Below, one piece after another: positions 1 to 8,598 of a DNA stretch of 59,060 nt (the stretch's first letter is position 1; each line of letters starts with the position of its first letter). Source of the DNA: an uncultured Sphingobacteriaceae bacterium (lineage in GTDB: Bacteria; Bacteroidota; Bacteroidia; Sphingobacteriales; Sphingobacteriaceae); contig CAMLLO010000027.1 in NCBI GenBank assembly GCA_946480915.1, positions 1-59,060 on the forward strand, in the 5' to 3' direction. The notes under the pieces are model-generated. The model was not told where the DNA came from and did not search any database. It saw nothing but the letters and a program-made list of their open reading frames with translations. The position numbers and the translations under genes were made by a program.

Positions 1-82
1 AACAACTTTAAAACCGGGCGAAACATATAAAACTTCAACAATTTATAAATTTACAGCTCAGTAATTTAAGCTTTTAATACGA

Positions 83-120
83 AAAGTGCTCTCTGCCAAA
101 AGCGGTTAGCACTTTTTTTT
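83..120 (+). terminator. Rho-independent terminator
   Basis: AAAGTGCT at 83-90 pairs with AGCACTTT at 108-115, followed by a run of T. It ends a transcript from a gene lying left of the window. Confidence 0.7.
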
Positions 121-196
121 GCTCATCTCACCTACATGATTTCTTTAATTGTCAAAATATTGTTACCTTGAGGTGCCCAATTGTAACCTTGTTTCT

Positions 197-760
197 ATGT
201 CATCAAAACATGATTTAGCCCTAATGCTAAAAAATATTGCATGCGATAATTGCGAGCTGTCATACAGGCGGTTGTTCCACATCCTTTTTCCATCATTAAA
301 ACGTTTTGCTTTTGCCATAGTTAAATCTTCAGAACAAGCAGAAGAAATAGCCAGTGATGTATTGATTACTTTATGGCGCGACAGATTGAAGCTTAATGAA
401 ATCAGGAATATTAATGTTTATTCCTTTGTTTTGGCAAAGAACTTTTCTTTAAATTATCTTAGAAAAAACTTTGGATACGAAGTTTCCTTAGAAGAAGTTG
501 ATATAAAGCTAACTTTTGATAACAGTACTCCTGAGCAAATTCTTATAACAGAGGAGTTGCGGCAAAATTTGTCATCTGCCGTGGATAGTCTGCCTCCTAA
601 ATGTAAAATGGTATTTCAACTGGTTAAAGAAGAGGGACTTAGTTATAAAGAAGTTTCAGAAGTCTTAAATGTTTCGGTAAAGACTGTTGATGCGCACCTG
701 GTTATAGCTCTCAAAAAAATTTCTGAGTCTATTCGGACTGAATACAACCTCGTTAAATAA
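197..760 (+). CDS. FecI-type ECF RNA polymerase sigma factor
   Basis: An extracytoplasmic-function sigma factor of 187 aa that should direct RNA polymerase to the adjacent glycan-use genes. Region 2 is seen around residues 25-75 (LFPSLKRFAFAIVKSSEQAE and the following SDVLITLW) and region 4 near the C-terminus, with the helix-turn-helix segment LSYKEVSEVLNVSVKTVDAH. The reading frame can be extended upstream to a TTG at 149, but the ATG at 197 gives the usual family length and is preferred. It sits 108 bp before a FecR-type anti-sigma gene and a SusC carrying an STN domain, which is the classic trans-envelope signalling arrangement: substrate binding by SusC is relayed through FecR to free this sigma factor. 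The family call is firm; the regulated target genes are inferred from position. Confidence 0.9.
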   Translation: MSSKHDLALMLKNIACDNCELSYRRLFHILFPSLKRFAFAIVKSSEQAEEIASDVLITLWRDRLKLNEIRNINVYSFVLAKNFSLNYLRKNFGYEVSLEEVDIKLTFDNSTPEQILITEELRQNLSSAVDSLPPKCKMVFQLVKEEGLSYKEVSEVLNVSVKTVDAHLVIALKKISESIRTEYNLVK

Positions 761-868
761 ACCAGCACCCATCTCGATTTCCTGCTTTCAAAAAAGAAAT
801 TAAAAATCCATTAGGGAATTTGTAAACTTCTTGTGTCCTTATAGCAAAGACAAACTTTTCTTCCAATA

Positions 869-1927
869 ATGACACAGGAGCGAATAATTGAATTGCTAGC
901 CAGAAAGCTGGCAAGTGAAGCAACAAAAGATGAGCTTAATGAATTGGCTGATTTAATGGATCGCTATCCTGATGCCTTATATTATGATGAAGTTTTTCAG
1001 CAATTGTGGAAAACAGAGGCTAAAGCAGAACCATTAGATGACATCTTCGAAAAACATACGGCGAAATATTCCTCTGAATTTCCTCAGACTGAACCCACAG
1101 AAAAATCTTTTTGGGGTGTTAGATCGAAGCATGCCATATTAGTAAGCGTCCTAATTCTATTAATTAGCAGCAGCATTTACTTTTTTGTTTTGCCTTATGG
1201 TACGACAGGTAGTAAAATGACCGAAATTTCTGCTGGCAAAGGAGTTAGAAAAAAACTTACACTTCCGGACGGTACACAGGTTTGGTTAAATAGTAACAGC
1301 AAGCTTGTGTATGATAGCGAAATGAACGAGAAAGATACTCGTTCTGTGCAGCTATATGGAGAGGCCTACTTTGATGTAACAAAAAATAAACAACGACCAT
1401 TCATTATTAGTACGGATAAGTTTAGTATTAAAGTACTTGGGACTGCTTTTAATGTGAAAGCTTATCCGAGTGAAAAAAGTGCTGAAGCCACACTTATTCA
1501 TGGAATGATTGAGCTTTCGTTGACTGGGAAGCAAGAAGAAAAAATTATTTTAAAGCCAAACGAGAAGTTTGCGTTAAGTGAGTCATCAGATAAAATAGGC
1601 AATAAACCTCTTGGAATGACATCCTACGCTAATCGGAAATTGATAATCGAAAGGATTATCCCTGTAGAGGTTGACGGCACAGAGTATGTTGAAGAAGTTG
1701 CATGGACAAAAAATACCCTTGTTTTTAGCAATGACACTTTCGAAGAACTGATTCCCCGATTCGAGAAATGGTACAACATAAAAATCATATTAAAAAGGGA
1801 AGATATTAAGTTATTCCACTTCACCGGAGCATTTGAAGGCGAATCTATCGACGAGGCGTTAAAAGCTTTGCAATTAATTAAACCATTTAAGTTCAAAATT
1901 AAAAGAAATGAGATAGAAATCTACTAA
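869..1927 (+). CDS. FecR-type anti-sigma factor
   Basis: A 352-aa inner-membrane protein expected to hold the neighbouring FecI-type sigma factor inactive until the partner SusC signals. The N-terminal ~85 residues are cytoplasmic. One membrane segment follows at about 89-110 (HAILVSVLILLISSSIYFFV). The periplasmic FecR domain begins at about residue 120 (SAGKGVRKKLTLPDGTQVWL), and the C-terminus (FTGAFEGESIDEALKALQ) matches the DUF4974 domain usual in Bacteroidota FecR proteins. It lies between the sigma factor gene and susC, all on one strand. Length and domain order are normal for the family. Confidence 0.92.
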   Translation: MTQERIIELLARKLASEATKDELNELADLMDRYPDALYYDEVFQQLWKTEAKAEPLDDIFEKHTAKYSSEFPQTEPTEKSFWGVRSKHAILVSVLILLISSSIYFFVLPYGTTGSKMTEISAGKGVRKKLTLPDGTQVWLNSNSKLVYDSEMNEKDTRSVQLYGEAYFDVTKNKQRPFIISTDKFSIKVLGTAFNVKAYPSEKSAEATLIHGMIELSLTGKQEEKIILKPNEKFALSESSDKIGNKPLGMTSYANRKLIIERIIPVEVDGTEYVEEVAWTKNTLVFSNDTFEELIPRFEKWYNIKIILKREDIKLFHFTGAFEGESIDEALKALQLIKPFKFKIKRNEIEIY

Positions 1928-1940
1928 CTAAGGCAAGTAA

Positions 1941-1966
1941 GCGGGAAATGCTCGAACATTCCCCGC
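1941..1966 (+). promoter_or_regulatory. Hairpin between fecR and susC
   Basis: GCGGGAAATG and CATTCCCCGC can form a 10-bp stem with one mismatch around a 6-nt loop. No T-run follows, so it is not a typical terminator. It could be an attenuator or an mRNA-stabilising structure between the regulatory pair and the highly expressed transporter genes. The function is inferred from position only. Confidence 0.35.
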
Positions 1967-2050
1967 CGAAGAGGCCATCCAATCTTATAAGCAGCAAGGC
2001 TGCTTTAGCTGTAATTAATCGATTGTTTAACCTTTTATTATTGTAAAGCT

Positions 2051-5000
2051 ATGAAAAAGCGTAGACTTCATAGTACTCTATTGTTTATTGACTCACATAA
2101 AAAACTTTTTTTAATGTTAAACTGGGTCTTCTTTTTTACCTTCTTAATGTGTGTAAAAGTCTCTGCTAACGGCTATTCCCAGGGAGTAAAAGTTAGTCTT
2201 GATTTTAAGGATACAGAATTGAGAAAAGCTCTGTCTGTACTGCAGCAGAAAGGGAAAGTGCGATTTCTGTATAGTGAAGAACTATTGCCAGCCCACAGGG
2301 ATGTTACCCTGCAGGTGAAAGATGCTGCAGTTCTTGATGTTCTCGGCAAAATTTTAAAGAACACAGGATTACAGTACAAGCTAATTAATAACAGACTTGT
2401 AGTAATTACTACCGAAGGTACCGAAACTAAAGATGTTCGTATTCAGGGACAGGTAACCGACTCTGCAGGCGCTGCACTCCCCGGGGTAATTGTAAAGCTA
2501 AAAGGAACTAATATAGGTGCGACCACTGATGTAACTGGCCGATACGCTATTACTATTCCTAATGCTTCTGGAGTATTAACATTTTCATTTATAGGCTTTG
2601 ATACTCAGGAGATACCTATTAATGGAAAGGAACTTATAAATGTTATACTTAAAACTACCGAAACTAATCTAAATGAGGTTGTTGTTGTCGGTTATGGCCA
2701 GCAAAAGCGGGAAACGGTCGTCGGAGCAATCTCTACTGTTAAAGTTGCTGATATAAAAAGTGCTGCCCCTCGTTCATTAAACAACGCACTTGCCGGAAAA
2801 GTGGCCGGAATTATCTCAGTGCAAAGAAGTGGCGAACCCGGCTATGATGATGCACAATTCTGGATTAGAGGGATAAGCACTTTTGGTGCAGGGGCAAACC
2901 CTTTGGTACTTGTAGATGGGATCGAGAGACCCATAAATAATATTGAGCCTGAGGAAATTGAATCTTTTTCCGTTTTGAAGGATGCTGCCGCTACCTCTAT
3001 TTACGGGATAAGGGGTGCAAATGGAGTTATTTTGGTAACAACTCGCCGCGGAACCAAAGATAAACCCAGTATCAGTTTCAAAATGGAAAGAGGTGTGACT
3101 TCTGCAACCCGTCTGCCTGAATTTGTTGATGCTCCCACGTATCTCAATCTCTATAATGAAGCCAGGCTCGCTTCAGATCCAAGTTTTGTTACTACTTACA
3201 CGAGTGATGTAATTGCGAAATACGCCTCGGGTGAAGACCCTTACCTGTATCCTAACGTGGACTGGCTGGATCTGATGATGAAAAACTCGGCCGCGCAGCA
3301 AAGAGCGAATTTAAATATTACGGGTGGAAGTGATGTTGCGAAATATTTCGTTTCGGCAACTTATTACGGTGAGGACGGTATATGGAAAGGCGATAATCTA
3401 AATACCTACAACACCAACGCAGGTTTAAAAAGATATAATTTCAGAGCCAATACAGATATTAACTTAAGTAAGCGGGTAGAGTTGAGCCTTGGATTAAGTG
3501 GTATATTGGTTACCGGCAATTATCCGGGAACCGGAGCTCCAAACATCTGGGTAGGAGGGCCTGGAACAGGAACAGGCGGCGGGATTATGTATAGCACTCC
3601 AGTAGCCTATTCTCCCACATATCCTGACCCTGACGGAAGTGGTTCAGTATATGGAGGAATTAATGGAGTTGAGAACCCTTACGAACTTCTTACCGGCCGC
3701 GGCTTTGCCACCGAGTGGAGAAACAATATTCAATCAGATATTACATTAAGAAGAGACCTTTCTGATATGCTTAAGGGCTTAAGGATTCAAGGTAAGTTTG
3801 CTTTCGATGGATATAATAGACATTTCATCCAAAGAACCCGACAGGCCGCTCGCTACATCACTTCAGGCAGAGATCCGATTACCCAAGAGCTGATCCTGAC
3901 GCGTTGGTTTGAAGGGCAACAAGATCTTGGGTTTGGGAGACAGTCAGGAGGAAACAGAAGGATGTATCTTCAAGCTAACCTTGATTACAACAGAGTTTTT
4001 GGTAACCACAAAGTAACCGGCCTGCTGCTTTACAATCAGCAAGACTTTCAGGACGGTGAGGCGAATTCACCAATAGCTTCATTACCTTTCAGGTTGCAAG
4101 GAGTAGTAAGCCGTCTATCCTACAGTTATAAGCATAAATACTTTGCAGAACTGAGTGCGGGATACAACGGATCGGAAAACTTCGAGAAAGGCAAGCGTTT
4201 TGGATTTTTTCCTGCGCTCGCAGCAGGATGGATTGTTTCAGAAGAACCTTTCTTTAAAAATAATATCAATTTCATAGAGTACCTCAAATTCAGAGGTTCA
4301 ATTGGAGAAAAAGGAAATGATCAGATCGGTGGTCGAAGATTTGCATATCTGACAACTGTTGGTGGTGGAAATGGTGGATATAACTTTGGCCGGGACAATA
4401 ACAATAATATCGGTTCAAGGGGTGAAGATCAGTGGGGTGCTGACTTAACCTGGGAAAAAGAAAGAGAAGTTAATTTAGGATTTGAGACACGGTTTTTAAG
4501 GGGATTTTATTTGCAAGGAGACTTCTTTGACAGAGAAAGAGCGGGTATATTCTTACAAAGAAACTCACTCCCGGGAATTATGGGGCTTCAGAATAATCCT
4601 TATGGAAATCTGGGTGAATTCAAGAACAGGGGCTTTGATGGAACACTCGAATATCGCAGAAAGGTTCGTCAGGTTGATGTAACCTTGAGGGGTAATTTTA
4701 CCTATGCCAGAAATACTCTGATTGATATGGATCAGCCGGATTGGAAATATACTTATTTAAACCGGCAAGGAAAAAGATGGGGACAGCCTTTTGTTCTAAT
4801 TGCTGATGGCCTCTTTACAAATGAAGATGAAATTGCGCGTTCTCCGGTGCAGGGTTTTGGAACTGTTCGCCCGGGTGATATAAAATATAAGGATGTAAAC
4901 GGCGATGGAGTTGTAGATGCTTTTGACCAGGTAGCTGTTGGTGATCCTGATATTCCCGAAATGGTTTATGGTTTTGGAACAACTCTTAATTATAAAGGCT

Positions 5001-5443
5001 TTGATGTTTCAGTCTTCTTTCAGGGAGCAGGAAACATGGATTTTATGCTTGGAGGAATTGGATTTCATCCATTTACTGAATCTGGCTTTAGAGGTAGTGT
5101 TAGCACGTATGCATTAGACAGATGGACCTCTGAAAATCCGAGACAAGATGCGCTGTTTCCCCGACTTTCATATGGCAATGCATCTTCTAATAATACGCAA
5201 GCCTCAACCTGGTGGCAACGGGATGCAAGTTACTTGAGACTGAAAACTGCAGAGCTCGGATATACAATACCAAAAAAATTAACTCAAAGACTCCACGTCA
5301 ATACGCTGAGGCTTTATACCAGCGGTTTTAACCTTTATACCTGGAGTAAATTCAAGTTCTGGGATCCGGAATTAGGTAGTGGTAATGGAGGCAGTTATCC
5401 CATCCAGAAAAATTTCTACTTCGGTGTTAATATGAATTTCTAA
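2051..5443 (+). CDS. SusC-type TonB-dependent outer-membrane transporter with STN domain
   Basis: An outer-membrane porin of 1130 aa that imports oligosaccharides using TonB energy, together with the SusD lipoprotein encoded next to it. An N-terminal export signal (hydrophobic stretch about residues 18-40) is followed by an STN signalling domain (about 50-115, beginning VKVSLDFKDTELRKALSVLQ), a carboxypeptidase-regulatory-like beta domain (about 128-200, IQGQVTDSAGAALPGVIVKL), the plug domain (VVVVGYGQQKRETVVGAIST onward) and a beta-barrel ending in the aromatic tail YFGVNMNF, typical for outer-membrane insertion. The STN domain matters because it allows contact with the FecR protein encoded just upstream, so this transporter is probably also the sensor for the locus. 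The susD gene starts 10 bp downstream. Confidence 0.95.
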   Translation: MKKRRLHSTLLFIDSHKKLFLMLNWVFFFTFLMCVKVSANGYSQGVKVSLDFKDTELRKALSVLQQKGKVRFLYSEELLPAHRDVTLQVKDAAVLDVLGKILKNTGLQYKLINNRLVVITTEGTETKDVRIQGQVTDSAGAALPGVIVKLKGTNIGATTDVTGRYAITIPNASGVLTFSFIGFDTQEIPINGKELINVILKTTETNLNEVVVVGYGQQKRETVVGAISTVKVADIKSAAPRSLNNALAGKVAGIISVQRSGEPGYDDAQFWIRGISTFGAGANPLVLVDGIERPINNIEPEEIESFSVLKDAAATSIYGIRGANGVILVTTRRGTKDKPSISFKMERGVTSATRLPEFVDAPTYLNLYNEARLASDPSFVTTYTSDVIAKYASGEDPYLYPNVDWLDLMMKNSAAQQRANLNITGGSDVAKYFVSATYYGEDGIWKGDNLNTYNTNAGLKRYNFRANTDINLSKRVELSLGLSGILVTGNYPGTGAPNIWVGGPGTGTGGGIMYSTPVAYSPTYPDPDGSGSVYGGINGVENPYELLTGRGFATEWRNNIQSDITLRRDLSDMLKGLRIQGKFAFDGYNRHFIQRTRQAARYITSGRDPITQELILTRWFEGQQDLGFGRQSGGNRRMYLQANLDYNRVFGNHKVTGLLLYNQQDFQDGEANSPIASLPFRLQGVVSRLSYSYKHKYFAELSAGYNGSENFEKGKRFGFFPALAAGWIVSEEPFFKNNINFIEYLKFRGSIGEKGNDQIGGRRFAYLTTVGGGNGGYNFGRDNNNNIGSRGEDQWGADLTWEKEREVNLGFETRFLRGFYLQGDFFDRERAGIFLQRNSLPGIMGLQNNPYGNLGEFKNRGFDGTLEYRRKVRQVDVTLRGNFTYARNTLIDMDQPDWKYTYLNRQGKRWGQPFVLIADGLFTNEDEIARSPVQGFGTVRPGDIKYKDVNGDGVVDAFDQVAVGDPDIPEMVYGFGTTLNYKGFDVSVFFQGAGNMDFMLGGIGFHPFTESGFRGSVSTYALDRWTSENPRQDALFPRLSYGNASSNNTQASTWWQRDASYLRLKTAELGYTIPKKLTQRLHVNTLRLYTSGFNLYTWSKFKFWDPELGSGNGGSYPIQKNFYFGVNMNF

Positions 5444-5453
5444 GTTTTAAGTC

Positions 5454-7214
5454 ATGAAAAAAATTCAATATATAATTTTGCTTCTAACAGGAGTATTGGC
5501 TCTCTCCTGCAACAAAGAATATCTGGATAAACAACCCGACGATATGTTAACTATCGATCAGTTATTCCAAAACAGGACAGAAACTGAGCGATATTTAAGG
5601 AATGTTTATAGCAGGCTGCCAGATGAGCTAACTCCCTGGACCAATTATACAGGTATATCCGATGAAGGAGATATTCTTTTTGTCCAGATGTCCCATAATG
5701 CAGTCAACTTAGGAAACTGGTCGCCATTGTCTGTTCCTTTTAACGATTATTCGGGGCTATACCAGGGAATACGTTCAGCATCAGTATTTATAAGTAAAGT
5801 AGGTGAATGCACAGAATGCGAAGCTCTGTCAGTAGGAACTACAAAGGTTTGGGCCGCTGAGGCCAGGGCTTTGAGGGCATGGTATTATTTTCTTTTAATG
5901 CGAAAGTTTGGCCCTGTGGTACTTATGAAAGAAATGCTTCCTGTTGATGTGGAGGCAAGCCTTACCCAAATTCCCAGAAGTTCTTTCGACGAATGTGTCG
6001 ATTATATTATTCAAGAGCTAAATACTGCCCAGACTGATCTTCCAGCAAAAATTACTGATTCCAGAGAGTTAGGCCGTGTAGATTCAAGAGTGGTACAGGC
6101 AATGAAATCAAGAATTCTGTTATATGCGGCAAGTCCGCTTTGGAATGGCAATGCCGATTTCAGTAACTTTAAAAACGCCGATGGGAAACAGTTGGTAAGC
6201 ACTACCTACGATGTGAATAAATGGAAGAAAGCGGCAGACGCTTCGAAGGTTCTTATTGATCTGATGCCAGAAGGTCTGTACAAGAAAAATGTAGGTAATG
6301 TTTTTGATCCTTTTGTTTCGTATCGCGATGTTTTTAACGACAGATTTAACCAGGAGATAATTTGGGCAAGACCATCTACCGACGGCTGGAACTATGAAAA
6401 GCACCTGGCTCCCAGGCAGGTTACTGGTTACAATGGTATCGCCGCGACACAGTCTATCGTCGATTCTTATTACATGGCCAACGGTAAAATGATAAACGAG
6501 TCAGGGTCTGGATATGTCGAGACAGGTTTTTCTACGGCAGCCACCACTTACACCAAGTCCGGCGATTGGAACATGTACGTTGGAAGAGAACCGCGTTTTT
6601 ACGCCTCTATTCTTTATAACGGAGACATCTGGCCCTTTACAGGAGAAGGACAGATAAAAGTACAGTTTTATGCTACTGGTGCTTCGGGAAGGAACGGATC
6701 TCACGATTATACTCCTACAGGCTATTTGATAACTAAATATATAAGTCCGAACAGTAATGTAAGGACAGGCCAGATTGAAATGAAAACTTATATTTTCTTC
6801 CGTCTGGCAGAGATCTATCTTAATTATGCAGAAGCTTTAAATGAGCATGATCCGGGCAACCCTGATATTAAAAAGTATATTGATTTGATTCATGAAAGGG
6901 CGGGAATTCCAGGTCTTCCTAGTGGTTTAAGTCAGGACCAGATGCGCGAACGAATCAGACTGGAGCGTAAGATTGAACTAGCATTCGAAAGTCAGCGGGT
7001 ATTTGACACCCGGAGATGGAAGATTGCCGAACAAACCGACAATGGTCCGATGTACGGCATGGCAACAAGTAAAGGAACGAGTTTTACTGATGCTTCTTTC
7101 TATGAAAGAACAGTGTTTGAGACGCGTGTTTTCCAGAAAAAACATTACTTATGGCCAATTCCTCAATCTGAAATCGATAGGAATAAAGCTATGGTTCAAA
7201 ACCCAGGTTGGTAA
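5454..7214 (+). CDS. SusD-family glycan-binding lipoprotein
   Basis: A 586-aa surface lipoprotein that acts as a lid on the SusC transporter and binds the incoming glycan. The signal peptide ends in the lipobox LALSC, with Cys19 as the expected lipid attachment site. The family hallmarks are the N-terminal YLDKQPDD segment, the TPR-like helices (AEARALRAWYYFLLMRKFGP) and the C-terminal RagB/SusD signature RLAEIYLNYAEALNE followed by IRLERKIELAFE and RRWK. It follows susC by 10 bp and is certainly co-transcribed. The substrate cannot be read from this protein; the downstream GH97, BNR-4 and GH105 genes point to an acidic, rhamnose- or galactose-containing glycan. Confidence 0.95.
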   Translation: MKKIQYIILLLTGVLALSCNKEYLDKQPDDMLTIDQLFQNRTETERYLRNVYSRLPDELTPWTNYTGISDEGDILFVQMSHNAVNLGNWSPLSVPFNDYSGLYQGIRSASVFISKVGECTECEALSVGTTKVWAAEARALRAWYYFLLMRKFGPVVLMKEMLPVDVEASLTQIPRSSFDECVDYIIQELNTAQTDLPAKITDSRELGRVDSRVVQAMKSRILLYAASPLWNGNADFSNFKNADGKQLVSTTYDVNKWKKAADASKVLIDLMPEGLYKKNVGNVFDPFVSYRDVFNDRFNQEIIWARPSTDGWNYEKHLAPRQVTGYNGIAATQSIVDSYYMANGKMINESGSGYVETGFSTAATTYTKSGDWNMYVGREPRFYASILYNGDIWPFTGEGQIKVQFYATGASGRNGSHDYTPTGYLITKYISPNSNVRTGQIEMKTYIFFRLAEIYLNYAEALNEHDPGNPDIKKYIDLIHERAGIPGLPSGLSQDQMRERIRLERKIELAFESQRVFDTRRWKIAEQTDNGPMYGMATSKGTSFTDASFYERTVFETRVFQKKHYLWPIPQSEIDRNKAMVQNPGW

Positions 7215-7308
7215 TCTAAAAAAAAGATGAAACCTGCATGAGCTTACTGTACAACAAACTACATAAAGCTCGTGCAAGCTTCATAACCACTAAAAAAAAT
7301 ATATTCAG

Positions 7309-8370
7309 ATGAAAAAGTTATCAAAAAACTCAAGATATGCCTTTTTGTTGGTTGCTATGTTATGCTTCTTCGGCTGCGAAAAAGACGAACTTGGTTATGT
7401 AGAGACAAACGTCCATCCATTAATTTATATCGCAGGCGCTGTTGATGGTAAAATTACTATAAAGCCCGAAAATAAGAATGTAACGGTGGACAAGCAGGCT
7501 AAAACAGTAACTGTTGCTTTAGGTATTAACAGATCAGGAATACAAGAAAAATCAGGTTATACCGTAAATATTTCAAACAGCACTACAGGTCTTCCGTCAA
7601 ATGTTATCGGAATATCCTCTTCGGATTATAGTATTTACACTTCAGAAACAAGTCAAGCGGCTTCTAAAATCGAGGTTCCCGTCGGGCAGACATCCGGCTC
7701 TTTTTATGTCAAGTTCTCTAAGGCTATTTTAGATGCCAATGCTGGCAAACAAATAGGATTTAAGGTTAGTCTGTCGAACCCTTCACAATATACATTGAAT
7801 GAAGTCCTTTCGGTAGCAACTGTAGTTATCGATGTTCCTTCTTTTGAAGAACGTGCAGTTGATGTAACTTCCCGATATGTAAAAAATCCCGGGTCTCCGT
7901 TTATACGATCTGATAAAACGTCTAACACTCGTTTTGGCCTGCTCGAAGATTGGACAGTGAATGCTGCGGTTAAAAATATGGAGAATTTCACTAAGGGAGG
8001 ATTTGACAGTTATAACGGTGGCGGTTATATGTCTATGGAACGCTGGGGTTCACCAGCTATACCCAACGGAAAGATTTATCAAACGGTTACTCTTCCGAAA
8101 GGCAAGTATCAATTTCAAGCCGATTTTCAGTGGGCTGGCATTAGCAACCAGGCATTTTTTGCAGTTTCAGAAGGAAATACCCTCCCTAACGTAGAAGATA
8201 TATCCACAGCCATTGCTAGCTCATCATATTCAGCTCCCCGGGTATCCTTTCAGTTAGCAGATCAGAAGGAAGTTTCTATTGGAATTGTTGCTAATCTGAT
8301 AAATGATTTTCAGGGGTTTAGGATAAGAGGTGTAAGTCTTCTTAAATATGAAAGTCCTTTTAATGATTAA
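7309..8370 (+). CDS. DUF1735-type surface lipoprotein, probable glycan-binding protein
   Basis: A 353-aa lipoprotein (lipobox LCFFGC) in the position where Bacteroidota loci usually encode an accessory surface glycan-binding protein. The N-terminal domain (about residues 38-175, starting LIYIAGAVDGKITI) resembles DUF1735, an immunoglobulin-like fold with the typical YSIYTSETSQAASKIEVPVG pattern. The C-terminal half (about 220-350) has the look of a jelly-roll carbohydrate-binding domain, with segments such as GKIYQTVTLPKGKYQFQADF. It is 94 bp after susD and is followed by a terminator, so it closes the transporter operon. Binding of glycan is inferred from context. Confidence 0.75.
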   Translation: MKKLSKNSRYAFLLVAMLCFFGCEKDELGYVETNVHPLIYIAGAVDGKITIKPENKNVTVDKQAKTVTVALGINRSGIQEKSGYTVNISNSTTGLPSNVIGISSSDYSIYTSETSQAASKIEVPVGQTSGSFYVKFSKAILDANAGKQIGFKVSLSNPSQYTLNEVLSVATVVIDVPSFEERAVDVTSRYVKNPGSPFIRSDKTSNTRFGLLEDWTVNAAVKNMENFTKGGFDSYNGGGYMSMERWGSPAIPNGKIYQTVTLPKGKYQFQADFQWAGISNQAFFAVSEGNTLPNVEDISTAIASSSYSAPRVSFQLADQKEVSIGIVANLINDFQGFRIRGVSLLKYESPFND

Positions 8371-8393
8371 TAAGTAAATAAAAAAGATAAAAC

Positions 8394-8420
8394 GAGAGGT
8401 CTAGCACCTCTCTTTTTATT
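8394..8420 (+). terminator. Rho-independent terminator after the SusCD operon
   Basis: GAGAGGT (8394-8400) pairs with ACCTCTC (8406-8412) around CTAGC and is followed by TTTTTATTT. It separates the transporter genes from the enzyme genes, which therefore probably have their own promoter in the 8421-8598 gap. Confidence 0.8.
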
Positions 8421-8598
8421 TAATAAGCTGGAATACGTAGCTAGTTAGTATCATTTAATTATAATTAAATGATTATTCTTTTGCATCATACACTCAGCAA
8501 ACGAGGTTTATTACTACATTTTTTTTAACATTGCAAATATTTAGGTTTCCTTACCTGAGCTGGCTCTAAACAAATTATAAACAAGCTAACAAATATTA